Part shown: positions 24,447 through 32,544 of the stretch, piece after piece
Numbering within the stretch: position 1 is the stretch's first letter
Layout: every line of letters starts with the position of its first letter
Assembly: GCA_002869635.1 (NCBI GenBank)
Contig: PKUF01000136.1
Location: 1-47,489 of the forward strand
Direction: 5' to 3'
DNA from: Desulfuromonas sp.
GTDB lineage: Bacteria > Desulfobacterota > Desulfuromonadia > Desulfuromonadales > BM515
Length of the DNA stretch: 47,489 bases
The notes under the pieces: generated by a model
Seen by the model: only the letters and a program-made list of their open reading frames with translations
Database searches by the model: none
What the model was told of the DNA's origin: nothing
Translations under genes and position numbers: made by a program

Positions 24447-25313
24447 TCATTCATGGGAAAGTTCCAGAGCGCGCCGCATCGTCCCAGGAGCGAGACAACG
24501 TGAAGTCCAGAGGCGAAAGGCCTCTTCGCCTTGCCCGGCGAGCATGCCGAGGCCATCGACAGCGCGAATCCCTTTTTGCCGTGCCGCCTCAACCAGCGGT
24601 GTCGTACTCCCCTGCGCATAGACCATGTCATAGACCAGCGTCGATGTCGACAACGCATCGAGATTAAGCCCGGGAAGCGTTTCGCCCTTCAGACCGACCG
24701 ATGTGGTATTGACCAAAAGATGCAATGCTGCCGGGAACGCTCCGGCAAGGGTTTCAGCAAAAGGGAGTGCCTCAAGCAATGTTCCGGGATACAACGGGGA
24801 AAACTCGTTGACCAGAGCCGCGGCCCTGGCAAAATTTCGGTTAGCAATAGCGACACGTGCCGCCCCGGCGCGACAGAGGGCGACCAAGGCCGCTCGACAG
24901 GCCCCACCGGCCCCCAGCAGAAGAATCCTTTTTTTCTCGGCACAGAGGTCGAGATCCTGCTGCAAAGAGGTGATAAAACCGATGCCGTCGGTATTGTAGC
25001 CGATCAACTTCCCCTGCAGCGGCACCACCGTATTAACCGCCCCGATCAGTCGCGCATCCTCATCAAGGTCATCACAAAAAGGGACGATCTTCTCTTTATG
25101 GGGGACGGTGACGTTGATCCCTGCAAGGTGAAGAGTCCGGATCGATTCGACCGCAGCCGGAAGATCCTCGGGACGCACCCGAAACGGGACATAGATACCA
25201 TCGATACCCTCTTGCTGCAGCGCCGCATTCTGCATGACCGGAGAAAGAGAGTGGGCGATGGGGTCACCGAAAATAGCAAAAACCGCTGTCTGACCTTGCA
25301 CCATGGTTGTCAT
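24447..25313 (-). CDS. aroE: Shikimate dehydrogenase (NADP+)
   Basis: 288 residues from the ATG at 25311-25313, which overlaps the ribF stop as ATGA. Shikimate-binding motif IAHSLSPVMQN, catalytic lysine in NVTVPHKEKI, VGYNTDG-type motif IGYNTDGIGF, NADP-binding GAGGACRAAL with ANRNFARAAAL after it, and VNTTSVGLKG are all present. It reduces 3-dehydroshikimate to shikimate in the aromatic amino-acid pathway in the cytoplasm. It is the last gene of the rnr-ribF-aroE group, before the pilB promoter; aroE adjacent to pilB also occurs in Geobacter as I recall. Confidence 0.95.
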   Translation of the reverse strand: MTTMVQGQTAVFAIFGDPIAHSLSPVMQNAALQQEGIDGIYVPFRVRPEDLPAAVESIRTLHLAGINVTVPHKEKIVPFCDDLDEDARLIGAVNTVVPLQGKLIGYNTDGIGFITSLQQDLDLCAEKKRILLLGAGGACRAALVALCRAGAARVAIANRNFARAAALVNEFSPLYPGTLLEALPFAETLAGAFPAALHLLVNTTSVGLKGETLPGLNLDALSTSTLVYDMVYAQGSTTPLVEAARQKGIRAVDGLGMLAGQGEEAFRLWTSRCLAPGTMRRALELSHE

Positions 25314-26293
25314 TCCTTCGCCCCGACATGGGGACAATCAAGGTAGTCCCGGTAGACACGCACCCGCGTTACCGCAAGCAGTTTCCGTGCCTGAGCAATA
25401 TCAGAACGGATCGCGGCAATCAGAGTTTCAACCGAATCGAATCGAACTTCGGCCCGCAACCGGGAGAGAAAGTAGATTCTTAATGTCTCTCCATAAATAG
25501 ACGCTGAAAAATCAAGGAGATGGACCTCAATGGTCAGCTCTTCGCCATCGAAGGTCGGATTCTTACCGATGTTGACCACGGCATCGTGCCACTGATCATC
25601 TCGACAAACCTTGACAGCATAGACCCCTTCGGCCGGGAGAAGTTCTTTTTCGGTCTTCAGATTGGCGGTAGGAAAACCGAGCTGCCCCCCCCCTCGCCCG
25701 GCGCCGTGGACCACCTCTCCCTCAAGGGTAAAATGACGCCCCAAAAGAGGTACCACCGCCTCGACCGCTCCGGCCGCCACCAGTTCTCGAATCCGCGTTG
25801 AGCTGTAGACCTCCTCGTGCATCCGCACCGGCTCAAGAACCTCGACAGTAAAACCGAATTCTTCCCCGAGGTGGCGCAGCAAATCGGCATCCCCCTGTCG
25901 GTCCTTACCAAACGCATAGTCATATCCGATGAAGAGTTGCTTCATCCCTAACTGTCTAACGAGAATATCACGGACAAAATCACGCGCACTCAACGCCGCC
26001 AGACCGTGGTCAAACGACAGAGCCAAAAGGGTGTCGATGCAGGAGGCCGCGATCAACCGCTCCTTCTCGGCATAGGTGTTGATCAGACGTGGCGCTTTGA
26101 TCGGTGCCAGAAACTTGAGGGGGTGCGGGACAAAGGTCACCACCACCGTCGGCATTTCAAGTTCAAGCCCCGCTCGCACCACCTTGCGAAAGAGCTCACG
26201 ATGGCCAAGATGCACACCGTCGAAATTGCCGATGGTCACCACGCTGGCAAGTAGAGGGGTCTCCAAAGCTGAAAGACTATGCAAGATCCGCAT
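25310..26293 (-). CDS. ribF: Bifunctional riboflavin kinase / FAD synthetase
   Basis: 327 residues from the ATG at 26291-26293, two bases after the rnr stop; the longer in-frame extension into rnr is not needed. N-terminal nucleotidyltransferase motifs VVTIGNFDGVHLGHRELF, FIGYDYAFGKDRQGD and YSSTRIRELV, then the riboflavin kinase domain with GRGGGQLGFPTANL and VVNIGKNPTFD. It phosphorylates riboflavin to FMN and adenylates it to FAD. A 9-base G tract at 25685-25693 encodes the GGG in frame. Confidence 0.96.
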   Translation of the reverse strand: MRILHSLSALETPLLASVVTIGNFDGVHLGHRELFRKVVRAGLELEMPTVVVTFVPHPLKFLAPIKAPRLINTYAEKERLIAASCIDTLLALSFDHGLAALSARDFVRDILVRQLGMKQLFIGYDYAFGKDRQGDADLLRHLGEEFGFTVEVLEPVRMHEEVYSSTRIRELVAAGAVEAVVPLLGRHFTLEGEVVHGAGRGGGQLGFPTANLKTEKELLPAEGVYAVKVCRDDQWHDAVVNIGKNPTFDGEELTIEVHLLDFSASIYGETLRIYFLSRLRAEVRFDSVETLIAAIRSDIAQARKLLAVTRVRVYRDYLDCPHVGAKE

Positions 26294-26295
26294 CG

Positions 26296-28479
26296 TCACC
26301 GTCCCCTTCGTCGTGCCCCTAAACGACCACGCCGCGGTCGATGGGTAGGCCGCCCCGGCTTGACGCAATTTTCCTGAACCTCATTCAGCCGGAAATCGAT
26401 CTGCCGCCGATCAAGATCAACGTTAGAGACACGCACCTGAACGGTATCCCCCACCGCAAAACTGCGTCGCCTCTGTTCACCGATCAGACGCTGCAGAATT
26501 TCGTCAAACCGGTAGTAGTCGTCATCCAGTGTTGTCACATGGACCAGCCCCTCGACAAAAACCTCATGGAGCTCGACAAAAAAACCAAAAGGATGAACAT
26601 GGGCGACAACCCCACTGAACTCCTCTTCACACCGCGCTGCCATATAACGACACTTATAGAGGTTCTGCAGATCACGCTCGGCCTCCATCGCTCGCCGCTC
26701 AGCCGAGGAAGACGATTCACCAAGCTGAGGGAGCCGCCTCTCCCATCGGGTCTTGAGGGGTGATGGGAGTCGCCCCTGTTCAAGGGTCTGGCGTAACAGA
26801 CGATGAACCACCAGATCGGGATAACGCCGGATCGGTGACGTAAAGTGACAGTAGCACTCCGCCGCCAGACCGAAATGTTTAAGATTCTCCGCAGCATAAC
26901 GTGCCTGCCGCATTGCCCGCAACAGCATCTGGTTAACCAACCGCTCTTCCGGCAGACCGGCGACCTCGTTCAACAAGGCCTGGAGGCGGCGCGGGTCGGG
27001 ACCGGCGGGATCGAGAACAAGTCCATGATTAAAATGCGCCACACACTCCTGCAGGCTCCAGAGCTTCTCCATATCGGGCGGCTCATGAATCCGATAGAGG
27101 AGAGGTGTCCCTTGGCGGGTGAGAAAGTCAGCGACCGCCTCGTTGGCGGCGAGCATAAATTCCTCAATGAGACGATGGGCGATCGTCCGCTCCCCCCTTT
27201 TCACACATTCGGGATGGCCGTCGCCATCGAGGAGAATCTCACTCTCGGGAAGATCGAAATCGAGACTGCCGCGTGAGCGACGCATTACCATAAGAGACTC
27301 AGCGAGCTCAACCATTAAGGCGAGGTCAATCTCGGGAAGGTCGACAAGCGTCCTCGCTTGTTGCAGAGCGTCAAAGACCTCATGGTAGGTCAAACGAGCC
27401 CAACTGCGCATCACCGCCGGGTAGAAACGCGCCTCAAGGCGCTCCCCTTGGGGCGAAAAGAGCATTTCAGCGACCAAGACCAGTCTCTCAACCTTGGGGT
27501 TGAGGGAACAGATGCCGTGGCTTAACGTCTCAGGCAGCATCGGCAGAGCCCGGTCGGGAAAGTAGACACTGGTCCCGCGCTGAAACGCCTGCTGATCGAT
27601 CAGACTCTTCTCTTTGACGTAGTGGCCAACATCGGCAATGGCGACCCAAAGTCGCACCCCTTCTTTGTCACGCCTTACCGCCACCGCATCGTCAAAATCT
27701 CGGGCGCTCTCACCATCGATGGTCACCAGCGGCAACGACCGCAGGTCCTCGCGCCCGCTGTAATCTTGCGGAAGAACCTGCTGAGGCAACGACTCCGACG
27801 CCGCCACAACCTCCTGAGGGAAGTCTGCCACCAATCCGAAACGATGAGCCGCCACCAGAACCTCGGTCCCCGGATCGCCAGCAAGACCGAAGATCCTTTC
27901 AACCTCCCCTTCGGCAGCGTGCGCACCTGAAGGGTAGCGAAGAATCCGGGCGACGACCATCGCCCCTGCCTGAGCTCCTCTCTCCTGACCAGCAGGGATC
28001 AAAAGACTCCCCCCCGTACGCCCATCGACCGGAACAACCAACCCGATCTCGCCGTGGCGTTCATAACGACCGAGCAGTGTCGTCTGACCCCGCTCGAGAA
28101 CTTTCTCAAGCCGCCCCGCCGAGCGCCCTCGGAAGGAGCGTTCAACCCGCACCTCGAGACGGTCGCCATCCATCACCCCACGCAGTTCTCGTGCCGGGAT
28201 AAAAAGGTCCTCTTCGTCGTCGCGATCCGAGCGTAGAAAACCGTAGCCGTCCCGGTGCAAAGCAAGAGTTCCACGCATGAGAGGGAGGGAGGGGAGACCG
28301 TAACGCCCCCCCTTGTGGAGGAGAATCCGTCCCTGCTGTTGCAAACGACGCAGAAGACGTTCAAGCCTGTGGCGTTCATGAGGGGGGAGTGAAAGAGCTG
28401 CCGCAAGCTGACGCAGCGTCAGGGGATTCTCTTTCTGACGCGCCAAAAGCTCGACAACATGTCTGGATGTTAGTGGCAC
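26296..28479 (-). CDS. rnr: Ribonuclease R
   Basis: 727 residues from a GTG at 28477-28479 with GAGGGG upstream. Domains in order: N-terminal winged helix (about 1-60), two cold-shock OB folds (about 65-215, with GYGFLRSDRDDEEDLFIP), the RNB exonuclease domain with the catalytic aspartates in IDGESARDFDDAVAV, and an S1 domain near the end (EEFSGVVAHVHPFGFFVEL). A basic tail rich in Arg closes the protein. It is a 3'-5' exoribonuclease able to digest structured RNA. Confidence 0.95.
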   Translation of the reverse strand: MPLTSRHVVELLARQKENPLTLRQLAAALSLPPHERHRLERLLRRLQQQGRILLHKGGRYGLPSLPLMRGTLALHRDGYGFLRSDRDDEEDLFIPARELRGVMDGDRLEVRVERSFRGRSAGRLEKVLERGQTTLLGRYERHGEIGLVVPVDGRTGGSLLIPAGQERGAQAGAMVVARILRYPSGAHAAEGEVERIFGLAGDPGTEVLVAAHRFGLVADFPQEVVAASESLPQQVLPQDYSGREDLRSLPLVTIDGESARDFDDAVAVRRDKEGVRLWVAIADVGHYVKEKSLIDQQAFQRGTSVYFPDRALPMLPETLSHGICSLNPKVERLVLVAEMLFSPQGERLEARFYPAVMRSWARLTYHEVFDALQQARTLVDLPEIDLALMVELAESLMVMRRSRGSLDFDLPESEILLDGDGHPECVKRGERTIAHRLIEEFMLAANEAVADFLTRQGTPLLYRIHEPPDMEKLWSLQECVAHFNHGLVLDPAGPDPRRLQALLNEVAGLPEERLVNQMLLRAMRQARYAAENLKHFGLAAECYCHFTSPIRRYPDLVVHRLLRQTLEQGRLPSPLKTRWERRLPQLGESSSSAERRAMEAERDLQNLYKCRYMAARCEEEFSGVVAHVHPFGFFVELHEVFVEGLVHVTTLDDDYYRFDEILQRLIGEQRRRSFAVGDTVQVRVSNVDLDRRQIDFRLNEVQENCVKPGRPTHRPRRGRLGARRRGR

Positions 28480-28558
28480 CGCATCCCCTCAGGGTTGGCG
28501 AAGAAGAAACCGCAAGGGGCATCCTGTCCGGTAGCGGCAGACGTAAAGAATCGACACA

Positions 28559-29599
28559 TCAGGAGCCGGCAACGGCGCCTGTCTGCCCCTTGGCCCAGTT
28601 GTGCTTGCCAAACTTGCGATACCCCTGAACGTTATTGTAACGGGCGTCGCGGCTCTCCTCAAGGGTGAGAACCTGTCCGTTAAGCAACGGTTGCAGATAT
28701 TTGGCGAGGACCGCTCCCCCTCCCCCGGTAATGACCATGGCATCTATGTCCCAATCGTCGACCCAGAGGCGATCGACTTCGTTGGCGATAGTCGAAGCGA
28801 GTTGGCCGAAGACCTGCTCGGTGATCCCTTTGAGGTCGTATTCCTTGCCACGAATCTTGATAAATCCACGATCAACGGCGTCATAGAGACGATAGAGTTC
28901 GACATTGATTCCGCTACGCTCACGCAGCTTGCCGGCAATCACATTAAAGGCACGAGAGATGCCGGAATCGGTGGTGCGACTGCCACGTTCAGAATAACGC
29001 ATCTTGTCGGAAACGGTATAATCACAGGTCCGAAAACCAACATCAATCACCCCGATCTTCTCGCGGACCAAACGCTTGTCAGCGAGTTCTCCAAGGTCAT
29101 TGAGCATCAAATTAAAAAGTGAACCGAAGGGTTGGGGTATAACCCGTACCTTGCTGATATTGATCACCTTTTCCTGACGCTTGCCACTGCCATCAACCAG
29201 TGTCACCTTATGCTCACCTTGAAGGATACGGGCCAACTCATCCTTGTGTTGCCGGTAATAACCGATAGGAAGACCGGTGACAAGATTGATCGGCATATAA
29301 CCACCGACCAAACGAGACGCAGCGGTCAAAGCAAGATTGAGAGCAAACTTGCCAATAAACTGCTCTTGATCCAAGGTAAAAAAACGCACATTGCTCTGGC
29401 GTTCAGCCAGTTCACCAACGAAATACGACTTACCACCGACCTCGATCTGCAGGTGGCCCTCACCACCGGCATCCGAGAGAATATTTTCGCGAAACTGGAT
29501 TTCTGTCGCCTCTCCCAATACCGACTTAAAGATCAGACCGTTTTTGCCGTCCGTCGCCTTGGTGAAGCCGAATCCGATATCAATGCCAAGGATCTCCAC
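28559..29599 (-). CDS. ParM/Alp-like actin-family ATPase
   Basis: 346 residues with the actin-fold signatures: phosphate-1 loop ILGIDIGFGFTKA at the N-terminus, NLVTGLPIGYY, phosphate-2 loop KIGVIDVGFRTCDYTV, and the adenosine motif VITGGGGAVLAKYL near the C-terminus. It is closer to the ParM/StbA and archaeal Ta0583-like group (the actin-like protein N domain) than to MreB, FtsA or PilM. Such proteins form filaments, classically to segregate plasmids with a ParR adaptor, but no parR-like gene or centromere repeat is beside it here. It stands between DUF1015 and rnr, co-directional, so a chromosomal role is likely but unknown. Confidence 0.82.
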   Translation of the reverse strand: MEILGIDIGFGFTKATDGKNGLIFKSVLGEATEIQFRENILSDAGGEGHLQIEVGGKSYFVGELAERQSNVRFFTLDQEQFIGKFALNLALTAASRLVGGYMPINLVTGLPIGYYRQHKDELARILQGEHKVTLVDGSGKRQEKVINISKVRVIPQPFGSLFNLMLNDLGELADKRLVREKIGVIDVGFRTCDYTVSDKMRYSERGSRTTDSGISRAFNVIAGKLRERSGINVELYRLYDAVDRGFIKIRGKEYDLKGITEQVFGQLASTIANEVDRLWVDDWDIDAMVITGGGGAVLAKYLQPLLNGQVLTLEESRDARYNNVQGYRKFGKHNWAKGQTGAVAGS

Positions 29600-29637
29600 G
29601 TCGTCCTCCCGTCATCATTTCATGAAAAAAGGGTTAC

Positions 29638-30987
29638 CTACCCCTCAACCGATTCACCATCGGCGATGCTGTTAATCACCAGTCCCGTGAGGAGCTTGGG
29701 ATAGAAATAGGTCGACTTCTGGGGCATTTTCTCCCCGGCGTTCGCCACATCCCGAACTTCACTCATCTTGGTGGCGTTCATCAAAAACGCCAACTGATAA
29801 TCGCCGCTATCAACCATCGTGAACGGATCGTCGAAATTCTTCACATACTTCAAGTGCGTCTGCTTCTCCTGCGCCTCAAGGGTGATCCCAAGATGTTCTT
29901 CAAGGATCAGACGATGCAAGATTGAGACATCAAGTGTCCGTAGGGCTTTGGGGGCCGAGGTAGGGAAGTAGCGATCCATGATCGCTTCATCACGCAAACC
30001 CAGATAATAGACGATCCCTTTGCCGGCGTAGCAGACCAGGCTGTGCCCCTTTTCTCCCTCCCTTTGCAGTGTCTCACGCACATGCGTGCGCCCCTCGGTG
30101 CTGGTCGGGTCCACGTTCTCGCTGCGGATCTCGAAATGCTCCTTGAGTGCCGACAACAGCGATTCGACATCGACATCGGCAAGACCATGGATGAGACGAT
30201 GGGTGGGGAATATGGTCATCCCCTGATCTTCCATATTGGCGAAGTACATCAGGACGTAGTTATAGAGTTCGCGGCCGGTAAAATCAGGATCTTGCTCCCG
30301 CCGGTAATTGCGATAATTCAAAGCCGTCTCGTAACGGTGATGGCCATCGGCGATAAAAAGCGGCTTGCTTTCAAGCAGGTCATACGCCTTATCGAGCAGG
30401 GCAGGCTCACTAATCGGCCAGAGGCGATGCAGAACCCCGTCATCATCGGCCACCTCAAGAGCAGGAGGGTGTGCCTTTTCGTGACGAGTGAGGGTTTCTA
30501 GAACACAACAGGGATCAGAGTAAAGGGAGAAGATCGGGCTGAAATTGGCCTTGCATGCTTTGGTCAGATTCAACCGGTCGGTTTTAGGGCCGGAGAGGGT
30601 CTTCTCATGCGGCTTGACCACACCAGAAGAGAAATCCTCAAGCCGGGTCAAGGCCATGAACCCTTTACGGACCACCGGCTGGCCGTCAGGACCGGGGTAT
30701 TCCTGATCATAGAGGTAGAGCGAAGGTCGTTCATCACGTTGCAGAACCTCCTCCTTCTGCCAGGCGGTAAATTCAGCAGCAGCGCGACTGTAACGATTGT
30801 CGTTATCGCCATCATTCTCATTGGTCTTGCCGAGGATCAGACGAACAACATTCCAAGGACTGCGCTGGTAGAGATTCTCCTGCATTTCAGGGGAGATCAC
30901 GTCATAAGGGGGGGCCATGACGTTGGCGGGTTTGTCAATTTTTTTCGGGTTGTAACGCAGAGCACGAAAGGGGGAAATCTTGGCCAT
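29638..30987 (-). CDS. DUF1015 family protein
   Basis: 449 residues from the ATG at 30985-30987; GGGAG is ten bases upstream. It starts AKISPFRALRYNPKKI and includes NVMAPPYDVISPEMQ, YDQEYPGPDGQPVVRKGFMA and the hallmark FIADGHHRYETALNYR, followed by MYFANMEDQGMTIFPTHR. All are conserved positions of DUF1015, a soluble family common in anaerobes and Desulfuromonadales; its reaction is not firmly established to my knowledge. A possible sigma-70 promoter overlapping an inverted repeat precedes it. Confidence 0.88.
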   Translation of the reverse strand: MAKISPFRALRYNPKKIDKPANVMAPPYDVISPEMQENLYQRSPWNVVRLILGKTNENDGDNDNRYSRAAAEFTAWQKEEVLQRDERPSLYLYDQEYPGPDGQPVVRKGFMALTRLEDFSSGVVKPHEKTLSGPKTDRLNLTKACKANFSPIFSLYSDPCCVLETLTRHEKAHPPALEVADDDGVLHRLWPISEPALLDKAYDLLESKPLFIADGHHRYETALNYRNYRREQDPDFTGRELYNYVLMYFANMEDQGMTIFPTHRLIHGLADVDVESLLSALKEHFEIRSENVDPTSTEGRTHVRETLQREGEKGHSLVCYAGKGIVYYLGLRDEAIMDRYFPTSAPKALRTLDVSILHRLILEEHLGITLEAQEKQTHLKYVKNFDDPFTMVDSGDYQLAFLMNATKMSEVRDVANAGEKMPQKSTYFYPKLLTGLVINSIADGESVEG

Positions 30988-31005
30988 AGCTTGCAAACTC
31001 CCTTG

Positions 31006-31059
31006 ATTTTCGTAGTGAATAGACGGGCTACTATACGAAAATTACAGCGGGAGTGGCAA
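31006..31059 (-). promoter_or_regulatory. Possible promoter with overlapping inverted repeat upstream of the DUF1015 gene
   Basis: TTGCCA (31054-31059) and TATAGT (31030-31035) with an 18-base spacer on the minus strand. A 9-bp inverted repeat ATTTTCGTA/TACGAAAAT (31006-31014 and 31034-31042, 19 bases apart) covers the -10 box and the expected start of transcription. Confidence 0.45.
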
Positions 31060-31103
31060 GGGAAAAGGGGGGAGGTGATGCCTACGGCGAGATGACCCCT
31101 CTG

Positions 31104-31631
31104 TTATCTCACGATAAAGGTGCTGCTATCTGCATCCCATTTTCCAACAACGACGTGTCCGGTCGCGGCCGTCTTGATCCCTATCCGGTAGAGTTTATTT
31201 CCATCCTCATCAAGGATACAGACATAACCGCTCGAACTGCTGCCGTTTGGATTAAAATGGAGTTCAAACTCGGCGGTTTCCGTATCACCGTCTCCCGTCG
31301 GGGTATCGCAATCACTGGAGGTTTTTTCGGCCAGATTCCCGGTTTCAACCTCTGGGTATCTCCTCATAACAGAAGAGGTATCCGCATCTTCCAGCCAAAA
31401 ATGGTCAGCATCAAAATCGAATTTGACCTCCAACTCCTTATTGAGAGTCGCGGCCGTCGAACGGGCTTCACGCATGGCGGTGGCGATAGTCATGGCCGCC
31501 GAACGGTAATTCGCGTTGACAATAAATTCTTTCCACACCGGCATTGAGATCCCGATGAGAATACCGATAATCGCAATAGCGACGATCAACTCAACAAGGG
31601 TAAATCCTTTGTTATCGGACACGTTGTCCAC
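31104..31631 (-). CDS. fimT: FimT/GspH-like minor pilin
   Basis: 175 residues: leader MDNVSDNKG, then FTLVELIVAIAIIGILIGIS with Glu5 after PilD cleavage. The GspH/FimT pattern is seen in PVWKEFIVNANYRSAAMTIATAMREARSTAA, a long helix with a Ser/Thr-Ala rich end, and in the beta-rich C-terminal half with a pair of Cys (Cys108-region CDTPTGDGD and YVCILDEDG) that could form a disulphide. It is the last gene of the pilVWXY1 operon, four bases after the lipoprotein gene. Minor pilins of this class help start the pilus; some FimT members bind DNA for uptake. Confidence 0.88.
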   Translation of the reverse strand: MDNVSDNKGFTLVELIVAIAIIGILIGISMPVWKEFIVNANYRSAAMTIATAMREARSTAATLNKELEVKFDFDADHFWLEDADTSSVMRRYPEVETGNLAEKTSSDCDTPTGDGDTETAEFELHFNPNGSSSSGYVCILDEDGNKLYRIGIKTAATGHVVVGKWDADSSTFIVR

Positions 31632-31635
31632 CCTT

Positions 31636-32538
31636 CTACTGATAAGAGATTGTCAGGACATATTCCTGAACAGCCCGGACCCCATCGCTGTCCGTGGCGA
31701 CAATCCTAACCGGCTGCTCACCGGCTTGATTCTGGCCGATCTCCCATCGAACCATCCCGGACGAGCTGTCGATCGTCATTCCAGCCGGTGCAGCCTCCAG
31801 CGAATAGGCAATAGGATCTCCTTCAGGGTCCCTAGCCTCCACCCGGTAGGTGTAGGTGTTCGCCTTGAAGGACGTCGCCGGAACACTCACGAAATATGGA
31901 GGTGCATTGGGGATCTGAAACGCCGCCCCGGAGAAGGTTTCACCGGCACTCTCACCATCGTGGGGGGTGATCACCACATCGATCTCATCCCCTTTTTTAA
32001 ATCGCTCCGCGGAAAGAACAGATCCGTCAATCCAAGAGAGCTCTTCGCCATTGACGATCCAGAGATAAGAGAAGGAGAGATCATCACCATCTTCATCGAC
32101 CGCCTCGGGAATAATTTTGATATCCCGCCCGGTCTGCACTGCCGTCGATTCGAACTCGGCCCGGATGATTCGCGGAGGGGTATTGCGAACGACGACCGAA
32201 CTCTCAACCCTCTCGCCCTCAGAGTTCACCTCAACGGTGATCACATCCCCCTTGACAAAAACGCCGGGAGCGAGCAGCGTCCCTTGGGTCTCAACCTTTT
32301 GGCCGTTGACGCGCCAGATGAGGTCGAGCGCCGCCCCACGCGAACTGCTGACCATCGCCTTGATTCTGCTCGTGCGGGTCGGTTCACTCGGAACCAGTTG
32401 AACGGAGAGCTCTCCCGAGGAAGAGATGGCAGGCTCAGAGACAGAAGGCGCTTGAGCCTGCTTTTGTTCAGCCTCTTTGCTGCAAGCAGAAAAAACACAA
32501 CAGATAAGCAATAGACCAAAGAGCTGCCGCATCGTCAT
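31636..32538 (-). CDS. Predicted Ig/cadherin-like domain lipoprotein in the minor pilin operon
   Basis: 300 residues. The N-terminus MRQLFGLLLICCVFSAC looks like a lipoprotein signal with the lipid Cys at about residue 19, then a flexible acidic and Gln/Ser linker. The body is repeated beta-sandwich sequence: LIWRVNGQKVETQG and YLWIVNGEELSWIDG (same strand pattern twice), then a putative Ig domain with VEARDPEGDPIAYSLEAAP and a calcium-site-like DEDGDDLSFSY. The start can be the ATG at 32536-32538 or, with better Shine-Dalgarno spacing, 32530-32532. It lies 6 bases after pilY1 and 4 before fimT, so a role in pilus-tip or outer-membrane assembly is inferred. Not a family I can name. Confidence 0.75.
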   Translation of the reverse strand: MTMRQLFGLLLICCVFSACSKEAEQKQAQAPSVSEPAISSSGELSVQLVPSEPTRTSRIKAMVSSSRGAALDLIWRVNGQKVETQGTLLAPGVFVKGDVITVEVNSEGERVESSVVVRNTPPRIIRAEFESTAVQTGRDIKIIPEAVDEDGDDLSFSYLWIVNGEELSWIDGSVLSAERFKKGDEIDVVITPHDGESAGETFSGAAFQIPNAPPYFVSVPATSFKANTYTYRVEARDPEGDPIAYSLEAAPAGMTIDSSSGMVRWEIGQNQAGEQPVRIVATDSDGVRAVQEYVLTISYQ

Positions 32539-32544
32539 TTTCTC

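Noticed and set aside
28489..28558. Short Cys-containing reading frame (SILYVCRYRTGCPLRF) between the ParM-like gene and rnr
   Set aside because: It is the end of an open frame that runs through the ParM-like gene in another phase; only 22 codons follow the first usable start and there is no good ribosome-binding site.
31516..32514. Plus-strand 332-codon frame opposite the lipoprotein gene
   Set aside because: Antisense shadow: the minus strand has a signal peptide, repeats and operon context.
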